Assembly: GCA_016903675.1 (NCBI GenBank)
Contig: JADQBA010000024.1
Span: forward strand, 20,136 to 84,135
Source of the DNA: Stigonema ocellatum SAG 48.90 = DSM 106950
Lineage (GTDB): Bacteria > Cyanobacteriota > Cyanobacteriia > Cyanobacteriales > Nostocaceae
DNA: 64,000 nucleotides
Direction of reading: 5' to 3'
How positions within the stretch are numbered: the stretch's first letter is position 1; every line of letters starts with the position of its first letter. The position numbers and the translations under genes are program-made. Shown here one piece after another: positions 17,133 through 25,493 of the stretch. The notes beneath the pieces were generated by a model that saw nothing but the letters and a program-made list of their open reading frames with translations, did not search any database and was not told where the DNA came from.

Positions 17133-18080
17133 ATGAAAATTATAGCCAGGCGTTGGAAAATTCTTTTGGGTATGGGTGCTGCTACACTCACGTTGCTGGC
17201 GGGTGCGGGATACTGGTATGTCTTTATTGCAGGTGCGCCTCAGTTAGACCCACCGCAAACAAATGTGACTGGCAGTGGAATGAAGTTTCATCTACAAACT
17301 TTCAATAGTAAGGCAATGGGTGAGGTGCGGCAATACGGCGTCATTCTGCCTCCTAGTTATTACCAAAACCCTAACAAACGCTATCCCGTGATTTTTCTTT
17401 TGCACGGTGGACATGATGATGCACGTGCTTGGGTAGACAAGATTGGCATCGTTACCGTATTGGCTCAACTCTACAAAAGTGGGAAACTACCACCATCGAT
17501 TGTGATTACACCCGATGGCAATGATAAACGGGGTTCGAGTCCTTTATGGGATCCAAATTATTACGACGGACCCAACGGCAATGTGGGCACATTGATTGGT
17601 CAAGAGTTGGTCGTTGTGGTGAAATCACGCTACCGCACCTTGAACAAACCGCAATTTTGGGCTATGGGTGGACTCTCCTCTGGTGGTTGGGGTGCCCTCA
17701 ATATAGGGCTACGCCACCTAAACAACTTCAATATTTTCTTTAGTCAAATTGGTTACTTTACAGATAAAACAGGACCCCAAAATAGCCCTCAAGTCTTTGT
17801 CCAACAGATTCCCCCAGCACAACGCAAACCCATACATATTTACCTGGATGCCGGACTTAATGATTTTTTTGGCAGCGAATTTCTCAATTCCAGTCGCCAG
17901 TTCCATGAAACGTTAAATAAATTGGGCATCAAAAACGTCTTTTATACGTTTCCAGGCGGTCATGGACCATCTGGTCCCGACTACGGTTGGAATTATGACC
18001 ACAAGCACGCAGCAGATTCCCTCACCTACGTGGGTATTCAGTTTCAGGAAGCAATGCAAGACCAGAAAATAAAGAGTTGA
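17133..18080 (+). CDS. Secreted or membrane-anchored putative esterase (alpha/beta hydrolase)
   Basis: A 315-residue protein of the esterase D/putative esterase family. One hydrophobic segment (residues 10-32, ILLGMGAATLTLLAGAGYWY) after a basic start gives a signal peptide or anchor, so the enzyme probably acts outside the cytoplasm. The fold is visible as YPVIFLLHGGHDD (oxyanion strand), nucleophile elbow GGLSSGGWGAL, acid loop YLDAGLNDFFGSE and the catalytic-type histidine in PGGHGPSG. Substrate cannot be read from sequence; relatives include feruloyl esterases and mycolyltransferase-like proteins. It lies 20 nt upstream of a UPF0104 membrane protein on the same strand, probably an operon. 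Confidence 0.85.
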   Translation: MKIIARRWKILLGMGAATLTLLAGAGYWYVFIAGAPQLDPPQTNVTGSGMKFHLQTFNSKAMGEVRQYGVILPPSYYQNPNKRYPVIFLLHGGHDDARAWVDKIGIVTVLAQLYKSGKLPPSIVITPDGNDKRGSSPLWDPNYYDGPNGNVGTLIGQELVVVVKSRYRTLNKPQFWAMGGLSSGGWGALNIGLRHLNNFNIFFSQIGYFTDKTGPQNSPQVFVQQIPPAQRKPIHIYLDAGLNDFFGSEFLNSSRQFHETLNKLGIKNVFYTFPGGHGPSGPDYGWNYDHKHAADSLTYVGIQFQEAMQDQKIKS

Positions 18081-18100
18081 AGGGCAATGTGTTTTAACAA

Positions 18101-19087
18101 ATGCTAAAACGTCTCACTCGCTTTGGCTTACCACTCTTAGGACTACTACTTTTTGGTGTCTCTGTTTGGGCTATCAGTCACCAATTGCACCAGTACACCA
18201 TCCAAGAGATTTTGCATAGCCTCAAGACTGTTGCCATTAAACACTTATTAGTGGCACTAGGGTTCACAATCCTCAGTTACTTGGTCTTGACTGGATATGA
18301 TATTTTAGCTTGCAGATACATTCGCCATCCTTTGCCTTACCCAAAGATCGCCCTAGCAGCGGCTACCAGCTACGCAGTCAGTAACACTGTTGGTTTCGCG
18401 ATCTTCACTGGTAGCGCTATTCGTTATCGACTTTACTTACTTTGGGGCTTATCAGCAATTGAAGTTGCCCAGATAATAGCCTTTACCAACCTGAGTTTCT
18501 GGCTGGGACTAAGTGCAGTTGGTGGCGTCTTATTTTCAGTTGAGCCTCTGGCGGTTCCCAAATTGCTCCATTTACCTTTCACCTCAGTGCATCCGCTAGG
18601 AATGGTAATGCTTACCCTGACTTGCGCTTATTTGTTAGCAAGTTTACGGCTTAGGCGATCGCTACAAATTGGCTCTTACTCCTTCTCTCTACCTTCTGTT
18701 GATTTAGCTTTAGGGCAGATCATCATTTCCTCTGTTGACTGGGGCATTGCCGTTGCTGTACTTTACGTCTTACTACCATCAACCACACACTTGTCGTACC
18801 CAGGCTTTTTCGGCATTTACCTCTTGGGTCAAATTGCTGGACTGGTTAGCTCGGTACCTGGTGGTTTAGGGATTTTTGAAACAGTTATACTGTTGCTACT
18901 CTCACCAACAATTCCTGCTAACAAGATATTTGCTGCCTTAGTCCTCTACCGGGTCATTTACTATTTTCTACCTTTAGGGGTTTCTGTATTGTTACTGGGG
19001 CTGCATGAAATTAGACGGCGAAATTCAACTCCTTTGGAGAATTCAAAATTCAAAATTCAAGATTCAAAATTAAGCTCCCGGAAATAA
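18101..19087 (+). CDS. UPF0104 / lysylphosphatidylglycerol synthase-type transmembrane protein
   Basis: A 328-residue protein with about eight membrane helices, resembling YbhN/UPF0104 and the flippase half of MprF. Diagnostic stretches are SYAVSNTVGFAIFTGSAIRY and LGQIAGLVSSVPGGLGIFET, the conserved Pro-Gly-Gly-Leu-Gly motif of the family. Family function is poorly known, perhaps lipid or polyprenol translocation. The last 17 residues (LENSKFKIQDSKLSSRK) are encoded by AATTCAAAATTCAAGATTC repeats at about 19039-19072, so the natural C-terminus was probably near ...EIRRRN and a repeat has extended it. It follows the esterase gene by 20 nt and precedes an AI-2E-type permease by 54 nt. Confidence 0.85.
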   Translation: MLKRLTRFGLPLLGLLLFGVSVWAISHQLHQYTIQEILHSLKTVAIKHLLVALGFTILSYLVLTGYDILACRYIRHPLPYPKIALAAATSYAVSNTVGFAIFTGSAIRYRLYLLWGLSAIEVAQIIAFTNLSFWLGLSAVGGVLFSVEPLAVPKLLHLPFTSVHPLGMVMLTLTCAYLLASLRLRRSLQIGSYSFSLPSVDLALGQIIISSVDWGIAVAVLYVLLPSTTHLSYPGFFGIYLLGQIAGLVSSVPGGLGIFETVILLLLSPTIPANKIFAALVLYRVIYYFLPLGVSVLLLGLHEIRRRNSTPLENSKFKIQDSKLSSRK

Positions 19088-19141
19088 GTCACAATTGAAG
19101 ACTTAACCAACTTGCACCTGTGGTAAGGAATAAGGATAGCA

Positions 19142-20191
19142 ATGTCAAGCTCCAATGATACAGATACTGGATGGTCTCAACTAACTCGTGGCGCACCGCT
19201 TGCAGTATTTGTTGCGGTGTCACTCTACATTTTATACAGACTTTTGCCAGTTTTGGAGCTGATTGCCATTGCGGCAATGATTGCTTTAATCTTCCGAACT
19301 TTGCTGCGGTGGTTACAAAGGATTGTCAGGTCACCTTGGCTTGCCGTTTTTATATTGATTGGATTAATCGTGGGATTTGGCGTCTTGCTTATTTCTGTGG
19401 TTATTCCCAGTGTAATTGAAGAAACTCAAAAGTTATTATTAACACTACCTCACTACTTAAATACACTGAGCATACGGGTTGAACAGCTTCACCGCAGTAA
19501 TAGCTTGATTCCTGACCTCTCCCAAGGAATCACACAATTAAAGAACGTTGCCAACGGGTTACTGAAGGAAGTTCCAATTGTTTTGCGTGAAGCCTTGGGT
19601 ATACCCCTTGAGTTTGTGGCAACACTGATTCTAGCTTTATATATGGCTTCCGACCCAAATTCATTGGTTAATGGCATTCTACGGCTCGTACCTCGCCGAA
19701 ATCACCAACGATTTAAAAATTTCCTCTCGGCTGTGGAGGTGAGATTGCAGGGTTGGATTTTTGGTACAGGGATAGCCATGATATTTCTAGGTTTAGGCGC
19801 TGCTATTGGACTCTGGGTTTTGGGAGTTCCATCACCGCTTCCCTTCGGAATAATTGCGGGTTTGCTTGAGGTGATTCCTTACGTTGGTACAATCGTGGGT
19901 ACTGTTTTACCAGCATTAGTTGCCCTGAGCCTTTCACCAGTGAAGCTGCTCCTGGTTCTCGGATTGTTCTTAATTTTAAACCAGGTAGATGCACACATCG
20001 TTCAGCCTTTGGTAATGGGTCGGCAAGTTAATCTTCACCCTGTTATGGTTATCCTGACCTTTCTAGTTATGGGGAAGTTATTAGGGTTCTTTGGTGTACT
20101 CCTAGCAGTCCCAATTGCTGCTATCTTTGTCAGCCTCATCGATGAGTTAACTCCTGAGGAACCAGATTCTGATGAAGCAACTGTTAAGTGA
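19142..20191 (+). CDS. AI-2E family transporter (second copy)
   Basis: A 349-residue membrane protein with the family pattern: N-terminal helix pair (LAVFVAVSLYILYRLLPVLE), a soluble amphipathic centre (residues about 90-150), then GIIAGLLEVIPYVGTIVGTV, the proline-rich loop of AI-2E permeases, and a C-terminal GKLLGFFGVLLAVPIAAIF. It follows the UPF0104 gene closely on the same strand, suggesting the esterase, UPF0104 and permease genes are one transcription unit concerned with the cell envelope. Transported substrate unknown. It is only distantly similar to the minus-strand paralogue at 6687-7784. Confidence 0.87.
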   Translation: MSSSNDTDTGWSQLTRGAPLAVFVAVSLYILYRLLPVLELIAIAAMIALIFRTLLRWLQRIVRSPWLAVFILIGLIVGFGVLLISVVIPSVIEETQKLLLTLPHYLNTLSIRVEQLHRSNSLIPDLSQGITQLKNVANGLLKEVPIVLREALGIPLEFVATLILALYMASDPNSLVNGILRLVPRRNHQRFKNFLSAVEVRLQGWIFGTGIAMIFLGLGAAIGLWVLGVPSPLPFGIIAGLLEVIPYVGTIVGTVLPALVALSLSPVKLLLVLGLFLILNQVDAHIVQPLVMGRQVNLHPVMVILTFLVMGKLLGFFGVLLAVPIAAIFVSLIDELTPEEPDSDEATVK

Positions 20192-20869
20192 ACCTGTTAC
20201 GCACCAGCCCAGAAACCCAGTTTCTCATCTCTGTACCACATTTTTCCTACACCCCCACTCCCCCACTCCTCCAACTCGTGTTTCTTGACAGTTATCCTAT
20301 CCAATTTTGAGCAGGATTTAGCCCAAGGCTGGACAACCTGAAACAAATGATTATTTTATGTGTAATTTTGACATCTTTTTATATATAGGAATCCTCCGCA
20401 GATTTTTGAAACACACGTAGGGTGGGCACTGCCCACCATATCTGGGTTTTGGTGGGCAGTGCCCACCCTACACTACTGAAACAAATGATTTTTTTATGTG
20501 TAATTTTGACATCTTTTTATATGGTCGTTCTTAACACCAGTAACTACAAAAAGACTGAAACCTTTACCAATTAAAAGTTCCCACGCTTGTAGAAAACTAA
20601 TTGAACTGAAACTATGGACTTGTAAGTGATAATCTTCGCTCATTTCACAGGGAACAGGCTGGTGAAGAAAATGATATATTTCAATATGATTGAACATCAC
20701 CGAATTATTCGTAATTCGTAATTAGTGGTTGTAGAACAACCAAATTTATTTATGGAAAATAAAAACTGGCTTAATCATTATTTAAAGCCCTGACATGAGC
20801 GCTATTGTAAATCCAAAATACTTCAAGTTAAGGCGTTGAGAACATTCTACGACGAAGGAAAAACAAATC
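20192..20869. other. Intergenic region with duplicated flanks and palindromic element
   Basis: About 680 bases. The 5' part holds a pyrimidine-rich run ending in GTGTTTCTTGACAG near 20290. The palindromic element and its 47-nt direct repeats are at 20338-20522. A minus-strand open frame of 68 codons (20494-20700) starts in unique sequence and ends inside the right direct repeat; it might be the front of a broken gene. AATTCGTAATT words lie at 20703-20724. Confidence 0.55.
20338..20522. repeat. Palindromic element between 47-bp direct repeats
   Basis: Direct repeats 20338-20384 and 20476-20522 match at 46 of 47 positions (CTGAAACAAATGATT...). Between them lies the TCCTCCGCAGATTTTTGAAA element with a perfect 21-bp inverted repeat, 20417-20437 and 20451-20471 (GTAGGGTGGGCACTGCCCACC and its complement), loop 13 nt. 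The inner element is the same family as 611-699. Confidence 0.85.
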
Positions 20870-22066
20870 ATGATCGATTTTAGCCTCACTCAAGAACAGC
20901 AAATGCTGCTGAAGAAAGCGCGTGACTTTGCACAAAGCGAAATTAAGCCGATCGCTAAGATAATTGACGAGTCTAATGATCCTAATATTGTCCCTTGGGA
21001 TTTCTGTCAAAGCTTGTTTCGCAAGGGAGCAGACCTGGGATTCACATCGGTGCTACTCCCACAAGAGTACGGGGGTATGAATGGAAATTGTGTAGACCTC
21101 GTTTTGGTTCAGGAAGAACTGGGGGTTGCCGATGTTAGCATTGCTTGTAGCTACTTCAATCTTACCACCGCTATGTCTGTTCTGGTTGCTAGGGCGGGGA
21201 CGAGTGAACAGCAAAAGCGGATCTTGTCCTACGTAAGCTCTCTTGAGCCTCGTTTATTCAGCGCTGCTGAGAGTGAGCCAAACGTGGCTACCTCTGATCT
21301 ATTCTGTCCAACACCAGATCCCAAAATCGGCATCAAGACCTTCGCACAGCGCGATGGCGATACATACGTCCTTAACGGTAACAAATCGTCATTGATTACA
21401 AATGCTGGGATCGCTGATGGATACTTTATTATGGCACGCACAGACTTAGACAAGCCATTGCCAGTAAGTATGTCCATGTTCTATGTTCCAGCAGATACAC
21501 CTGGTCTGAAGTTTGGTAAAAAGACGGAGATGATTGGCTGGAAAGCCTCTCATCATGCCGAGATTCACCTCGATAATGTACGGGTATCCGCAAAGAATCT
21601 CATGGGGCAAGAAGGGCAAGCAGTAGCCCTCCTCATGTTACTCCCTGAGGTGGCTATCGGACTGGCGGCGTCCTATGTAGGTCTGGCTCGCGCAGCGTAC
21701 GAGTACGCCCTTAATTACGCTAAGCAGCGCGTTAGCTGGGGTCGTCCCCTCATTGAGCATCAAGCTGTTGCCTTGAAGCTAGCTGATATGATGGTGAACA
21801 CCCAGGCTGCACGATTAATGGTGTGGGAAGCAGCGCACGTCGCAGACACCGATCCCCAACTAGCCTCAGCCGTTAAAGCACCTGCTGCCAAGACCTTCGC
21901 GGTAGATATGGCAATCAAGAATGCGCAAACAGCGGTGGAGATTCTTGGTGGCTATGGAGTCACCAAGGAGTATGAAACGGGTAAGTTTCTTGCCGACGCT
22001 TGGATCGGATATTCGTGCGACTTCACAAAAGACATATTGCGTCTTGGTCTTGTGAACTTTATGTGA
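20870..22066 (+). CDS. Acyl-CoA dehydrogenase family protein
   Basis: A 398-residue flavoenzyme-type protein with the full family fold: N-terminal helical domain (LTQEQQMLLKKARDFAQSEI), the middle FAD-binding region (AAESEPNVATSD, GNKSSLITNAGIADGYFIMA) and C-terminal helices with QRVSWGRPLIEHQAV and EILGGYGVTKEYETGKFLAD. Where the usual catalytic Glu sits in YEGTS, this protein has CDFTK with Asp384. Members oxidise acyl-CoA or acyl-carrier-bound thioesters. Most cyanobacteria lack beta-oxidation, so a specialised or secondary-metabolism role is more likely; no ligase, carrier protein or ETF gene is adjacent. AAGGA at about 20856-20860 precedes the ATG. Flanking AATTCGTAATT words and richer GC suggest acquired DNA. 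Confidence 0.87.
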   Translation: MIDFSLTQEQQMLLKKARDFAQSEIKPIAKIIDESNDPNIVPWDFCQSLFRKGADLGFTSVLLPQEYGGMNGNCVDLVLVQEELGVADVSIACSYFNLTTAMSVLVARAGTSEQQKRILSYVSSLEPRLFSAAESEPNVATSDLFCPTPDPKIGIKTFAQRDGDTYVLNGNKSSLITNAGIADGYFIMARTDLDKPLPVSMSMFYVPADTPGLKFGKKTEMIGWKASHHAEIHLDNVRVSAKNLMGQEGQAVALLMLLPEVAIGLAASYVGLARAAYEYALNYAKQRVSWGRPLIEHQAVALKLADMMVNTQAARLMVWEAAHVADTDPQLASAVKAPAAKTFAVDMAIKNAQTAVEILGGYGVTKEYETGKFLADAWIGYSCDFTKDILRLGLVNFM

Positions 22067-22186
22067 CGAATTACGAATTATTGTGTATTCTTGCTAACAG
22101 CGTAACTTAACTTCTACCCATTACTGAAGACAGAAGGAATTCTCAACTAAAGAAAGTATTTTAAAAGTGTTGTGCGAAGGAGGTTT

Positions 22187-22218
22187 GCAGAGTAGCAAAG
22201 TTTACTCTGCTTTTTTTT
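22187..22218 (+). terminator. Strong rho-independent terminator
   Basis: GCAGAGTA (22187-22194) and TACTCTGC (22203-22210) form an 8-bp stem with an 8-nt loop, followed by eight T residues. It lies 120 nt after the acyl-CoA dehydrogenase and immediately before the response-regulator remnant. Confidence 0.88.
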
Positions 22219-22223
22219 ACAGC

Positions 22224-22307
22224 AACTACGTCAGTCAAATTCTAGCTCGTTTAGGATTACGCGATCGCACCCAAGCAGCTCTATGGGCAAAACAAAATCT
22301 CAATTAA
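22224..22307 (+). pseudogene. C-terminal remnant of a NarL/FixJ-type response regulator
   Basis: The frame reads NYVSQILARLGLRDRTQAAL then WAKQNLN and a stop. This is the recognition helix and tail of a LuxR-type winged helix, as found at the end of cyanobacterial NarL-family response regulators. Nothing of the receiver domain or the rest of the DNA-binding domain lies upstream; the frame meets the T-run of a terminator instead. It is therefore a decayed gene end, not a functional protein. Confidence 0.72.
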
Positions 22308-22320
22308 AACTTTTCCCTTT

Positions 22321-22599
22321 CTAGGCACATCGGTTAAAGGGAGAATAAGGTGCAGGCAGTTCCGGCGATCGGATTTCTGGTTCGCAACTGAGAAGTGCGG
22401 CGACTGTTTCCGAGAGGCTGGGTAAGGTTTGCAATAATTTAACAGTGGTGGGGGTGCCGACAGCGCGGTTAGTATTGGCGTAAGTTGTCCACAGTCCCAG
22501 AGTTTGACCTGTTTTCAGGGGGCTAATTTCTGTAGTGGGGGCTTCGCCTGTTGTCAGAAATTCTTCTAGGGCGCGGATGGTAGAAGTGGAAACATTCAT
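22321..22599 (-). CDS. Hypothetical protein downstream of the toxin gene
   Basis: A 92-residue protein, soluble, starting MNVSTSTIRALEEFLTTGEA and containing a helical core VKLLQTLPSLSETVAALLS. I do not recognise a family. It begins 9 nt after the PIN toxin gene stop on the same strand, so it is probably cotranscribed as a third gene of the toxin-antitoxin operon. The gene is short and could be spurious, but its amino-acid composition is protein-like and the tight spacing supports it. Possible roles include an accessory regulator of the pair; this is a guess. Confidence 0.5.
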   Translation of the reverse strand: MNVSTSTIRALEEFLTTGEAPTTEISPLKTGQTLGLWTTYANTNRAVGTPTTVKLLQTLPSLSETVAALLSCEPEIRSPELPAPYSPFNRCA

Positions 22600-22608
22600 G
22601 TTCTCAAG

Positions 22609-23037
22609 TTAAATGGGGTTGGGATTCCAAAACTCCAGGTCGCTAAAGCTGCCGAAGTCTCGATAATTAATTGTCCATACAGGACATTTACGTTTACGCG
22701 CAGCCCAAATCACCGTTGCATCTTCTAAGCTTCCTTGCCAATTGGGAATAGTAGTTAGTAAGGAGCAGATTTCGAGTAAGTCTACTTGGTTAATGGGGAT
22801 GAGGTGTAAGCTTTCTACCATAATGTTAAGACTGGCTTGGGCTGTCGTGGGGTTGGTTGTGTGTAGCAACCATTTATACACTTCAAACAAAATAGGAATG
22901 GGAATATAAACTCTGACTTTTGCTTGAGTGAGTTGTTCAAAGCCGCTTCTGCATTCTGTGTGTTGGGGGTCTTTAACGTATAACAGGGCGATTAAGGGGC
23001 CAGCATCAATCACCAGTTGGGAAAGGGGCGTTAGCAT
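22609..23037 (-). CDS. PIN-domain ribonuclease toxin (VapC-like)
   Basis: A 142-residue PIN-domain protein. The four-acid metal site can be traced: VIDAGPLIALLY (Asp11), Glu in LFEVYKWLL (about 52), SLEDATVIWAA (Asp about 106) and NYRDFGSF (Asp near 126). PIN toxins of the VapBC type cut tRNA or other RNA and are blocked by the antitoxin. Its start overlaps the upstream antitoxin gene by 7 nt, the usual coupling. Fold assignment is firm; the exact VapC subgroup is not clear. Confidence 0.87.
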   Translation of the reverse strand: MLTPLSQLVIDAGPLIALLYVKDPQHTECRSGFEQLTQAKVRVYIPIPILFEVYKWLLHTTNPTTAQASLNIMVESLHLIPINQVDLLEICSLLTTIPNWQGSLEDATVIWAARKRKCPVWTINYRDFGSFSDLEFWNPNPI

Positions 23038-23258
23038 GGATTAATGATATCTGTCGAGTCTTCAGGGTTATTGCTGGCATTTGTAGGAGATTGGCTGACA
23101 ATTCCGGCTAGGTTGAGTAGTTTAGATAAGTTTTTGCTAGTCAGTTTTTCTTCTAGTGCTTCTTGAATGAGACTATCGAGGGTTTGATTGGGATTATCTT
23201 TTAAGTATTGCTCTAGTTGTTGGGTTAGGGTATCGGGTAGGTTGATTGTGCATTTCAT
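23031..23258 (-). CDS. Ribbon-helix-helix antitoxin
   Basis: A 75-residue protein beginning MKCTINLPDTLTQQLEQYLK, a classic ribbon-helix-helix N-terminus (one strand with alternating polar residues, then two helices through LDSLIQEALEEKL). Such proteins dimerise on operator DNA and use a flexible C-terminal tail, here Asn/Ser-rich (SPTNASNNPEDSTD), to plug the toxin active site. It is the first gene of the operon and overlaps the PIN toxin by 7 nt. Autoregulation is expected; an operator was not defined, though TTTCCAACTTTATTG occurs twice upstream (about 23286-23322). Confidence 0.83.
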   Translation of the reverse strand: MKCTINLPDTLTQQLEQYLKDNPNQTLDSLIQEALEEKLTSKNLSKLLNLAGIVSQSPTNASNNPEDSTDIINPC

Positions 23259-23333
23259 AGATCTGGGGAATAGGTAACGGGTGATTTTCCAACTTTATTG
23301 TTCAGTTTCCAACTTTATTGTATTTGTACAAAA

Positions 23334-23825
23334 CTAGACTTGAAACCACGCTGTCAAAGCCACTGCCAAGGCATCTGCTGCATCGTCTGGCTTGGGAATG
23401 TCATCTAAATTCAACTCCCGCGCCACAGCCTGCTGCACTTCGTATTTATCTGCATTGCCGTACCCGGTTAACGCTTGCTTAATTTGGGCTGGGGTAAACT
23501 CCACAGTGGGAATCCGACATTGTGCTAAAACCAACATTAGCACTCCCCGCGCCTGAGCCACTAGGATAGTACTTGACATACGATAGAAGAATAACTTTTC
23601 AATAGCTACCAATTCAGGTTTCAACTCTTCCATCAGGGTGTGCAAATCATCATACAAAGTACACAGCCGCTGTCCCATTTCCGTATTGGCTGGTGTACTA
23701 ATTACACCAAAATCTAGTAATGATACTGAATCGCGATTTACCTGGGTTTGATTTTCTTGGCATATAATTGCTCCAAATCCTAAAATTGCCAGACCCGGAT
23801 CTAATCCTAAAATTCGTTTTTCCAT
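23334..23825 (-). CDS. ruvC: Crossover junction endodeoxyribonuclease RuvC
   Basis: A 163-residue Holliday-junction resolvase from the ATG at 23825 (MEKRILGLDPGLAILGFG); a start at 23876 would add 17 residues that the family lacks. The catalytic acids are visible: Asp in LGLDPG, Glu in VAIEKLFF, and the pair in PKPDDAADALAVAL. Length and C-terminal helix are standard. It acts with RuvAB in recombination repair. ruvA and ruvB are not in the window. It stands between the toxin-antitoxin operon and the divergent yvcK-like gene. Confidence 0.95.
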   Translation of the reverse strand: MEKRILGLDPGLAILGFGAIICQENQTQVNRDSVSLLDFGVISTPANTEMGQRLCTLYDDLHTLMEELKPELVAIEKLFFYRMSSTILVAQARGVLMLVLAQCRIPTVEFTPAQIKQALTGYGNADKYEVQQAVARELNLDDIPKPDDAADALAVALTAWFQV

Positions 23826-23986
23826 TAATTTCACTTTTACCAAGCTTGGGTGTGGTTTGACTAGGAATACTGGCAAATTAGACTACGCCCTTTTAGTAAA
23901 AATGTAATAATTCCCTACTTGGCGTTTAAGCTAAGTGGTATACATTTTCTGTTAATCATTGTTAGTACCACTGCTCTGGAACAGGT

Positions 23987-25354
23987 ATGTCAATTGGTTT
24001 TCTCAGACAAGCCCTCAATGCCTTGCAAAGGCAGTCACGTCGTCGGACCCCCCATCGAGTCAACCAATGGTTCAAGTGGTTGTCCCCTGGACTATCAATA
24101 AAACGTTGGTTGCTGATTAGTGTGGGGGGTGTGCTGCTAGCAGGTCTGGGGTTTGCTATTTCGCTGAAACTGACACCAATTTTTTGGGCGATTCAATTGC
24201 TGAAGGACTTGCTGGGACTAATCACCAACATTTTACCCTACTATATCAGTGGACCTGTTGTGTTGCTGTGCGGCTTACTGTTGCTTCTTTGGGGACAAAC
24301 CCGCACGGTAAGTTCAATTACTCAGGTGTTCAGACAAGAAGGTGATGAGGAACTCATTGATGTTCTGATGGCGCATCGCCGATTAAATCGAGGACCGAAA
24401 ATTGTGGTCATTGGGGGTGGCACGGGACTTTCCACTTTACTGAGGGGACTAAAGACCTACAGTGCCAATACTACCGCAGTTGTTACTGTAGCAGATGATG
24501 GCGGTTCTTCAGGGCGGTTACGTCGAGAAATCGGCGTCTTGCCACCAGGAGACATTCGCAATTGTTTGGCAGCACTGGCAGACGAAGAAAAGTTATTAAC
24601 AGAACTGTTTCAGTACCGCTTTCGTGCTGGAGATGGTTTGACAGGTCACAGTTTTGGCAATTTATTTTTAACAGCACTCAGTGACATTACTGGTGATTTA
24701 GAACGTGCTATCGCCGCCAGTTCCAAAGTACTAGCTGTCCGGGGACAAGTTTTGCCAGCAACCCTCAGTGATGTTCGCCTCTGGGCAGAGTTAGCCGATG
24801 GTCGCCGGATTGAAGGCGAATCCAACATTACCGCCGCAGGAGGTAATGTTGTCAAAATTGGCTGCATTCCTGAGAATCCTCCTGGGTTGCCAGCAGCTAT
24901 CAAGGCAATAAAAGAAGCAGACTATATTATAATGGGTCCAGGGAGTCTTTACACCAGCGTTATCCCGAATTTATTAGTAAAAGAAATTGCCGATGCGATC
25001 GCCGCATCCGTTGCACCCCGGATCTATGTCTGCAACATCATGACTCAGCCTGGAGAAACCGCAGGATACAGTGTTGCTGACCACATCAGAGCAATTGATG
25101 CGGCTTGCGAAAAACCCTTATTTAATGCTGTCCTCGTACACAAAAAATCTCCTTCAGCCCGCGCACTTATCCGCTATGCCGAACAAAACTCCCATCCCGT
25201 CTTCCTTGATCGCGAAGCCGTATCCCTACTGGGGCGGCGGATTGTCCTAGCTAACGTGATGCATGAAGATGAAACAGGCTGCGTACGTCACGATTCCCAA
25301 CGACTGGCACGAGTGTTGTTGCGGTGGTACGGTGGAACTCATCATGGGAAATGA
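23987..25354 (+). CDS. yvcK: YvcK/CofD-like family protein (gluconeogenesis factor)
   Basis: A 455-residue protein. The conserved part begins near residue 135 with KIVVIGGGTGLSTLLRGL and continues with VTVADDGGSSGRLRRE, PPGDIRNCLAAL, LTGHSFGNLFLTAL and IIMGPGSLYTSVIPNLL, all signatures of YvcK. In Bacillus YvcK binds UDP-GlcNAc and affects cell shape and carbon metabolism. Cyanobacterial members carry an N-terminal extension, and here residues 40-60 and 85-105 are two membrane helices (LLISVGGVLLAGLGFAISL, GPVVLLCGLLLLLWG), tethering the domain to the membrane. The next gene is tsaE, separated by tandem repeats. Confidence 0.92.
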   Translation: MSIGFLRQALNALQRQSRRRTPHRVNQWFKWLSPGLSIKRWLLISVGGVLLAGLGFAISLKLTPIFWAIQLLKDLLGLITNILPYYISGPVVLLCGLLLLLWGQTRTVSSITQVFRQEGDEELIDVLMAHRRLNRGPKIVVIGGGTGLSTLLRGLKTYSANTTAVVTVADDGGSSGRLRREIGVLPPGDIRNCLAALADEEKLLTELFQYRFRAGDGLTGHSFGNLFLTALSDITGDLERAIAASSKVLAVRGQVLPATLSDVRLWAELADGRRIEGESNITAAGGNVVKIGCIPENPPGLPAAIKAIKEADYIIMGPGSLYTSVIPNLLVKEIADAIAASVAPRIYVCNIMTQPGETAGYSVADHIRAIDAACEKPLFNAVLVHKKSPSARALIRYAEQNSHPVFLDREAVSLLGRRIVLANVMHEDETGCVRHDSQRLARVLLRWYGGTHHGK

Positions 25355-25490
25355 GTTTGTTATTTGTTGTTGGGTGGTTGTTGTTTGGTAAGACAATCAA
25401 CAATGAGTTTGTTATTTGTTGTTGGGTGGTTGTTGTTTGGTAAGACAACCACCCAACAATTCCCCAACCAACAATTCCCCAACCAACAAT
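25352..25490. repeat. Tandem and inverted repeats before tsaE
   Basis: GAGTTTGTTATTTGTTGTTG and the following bases through GGTAAGACAA occur twice (from about 25352 and 25403). The TTGTTGGGTGGTTGTT word is then found in reverse as AACAACCACCCAACAA at 25444-25459, and ACAATTCCCCAACCA twice at about 25456-25486. If read as coding they would lengthen TsaE at its N-terminus. Confidence 0.75.
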
Positions 25491-25493
25491 GTC

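Noticed and set aside
20494..20700. 68-codon minus-strand frame
   Set aside because: It ends inside a dispersed direct repeat and no homologous family is apparent; at best the front of a broken gene.
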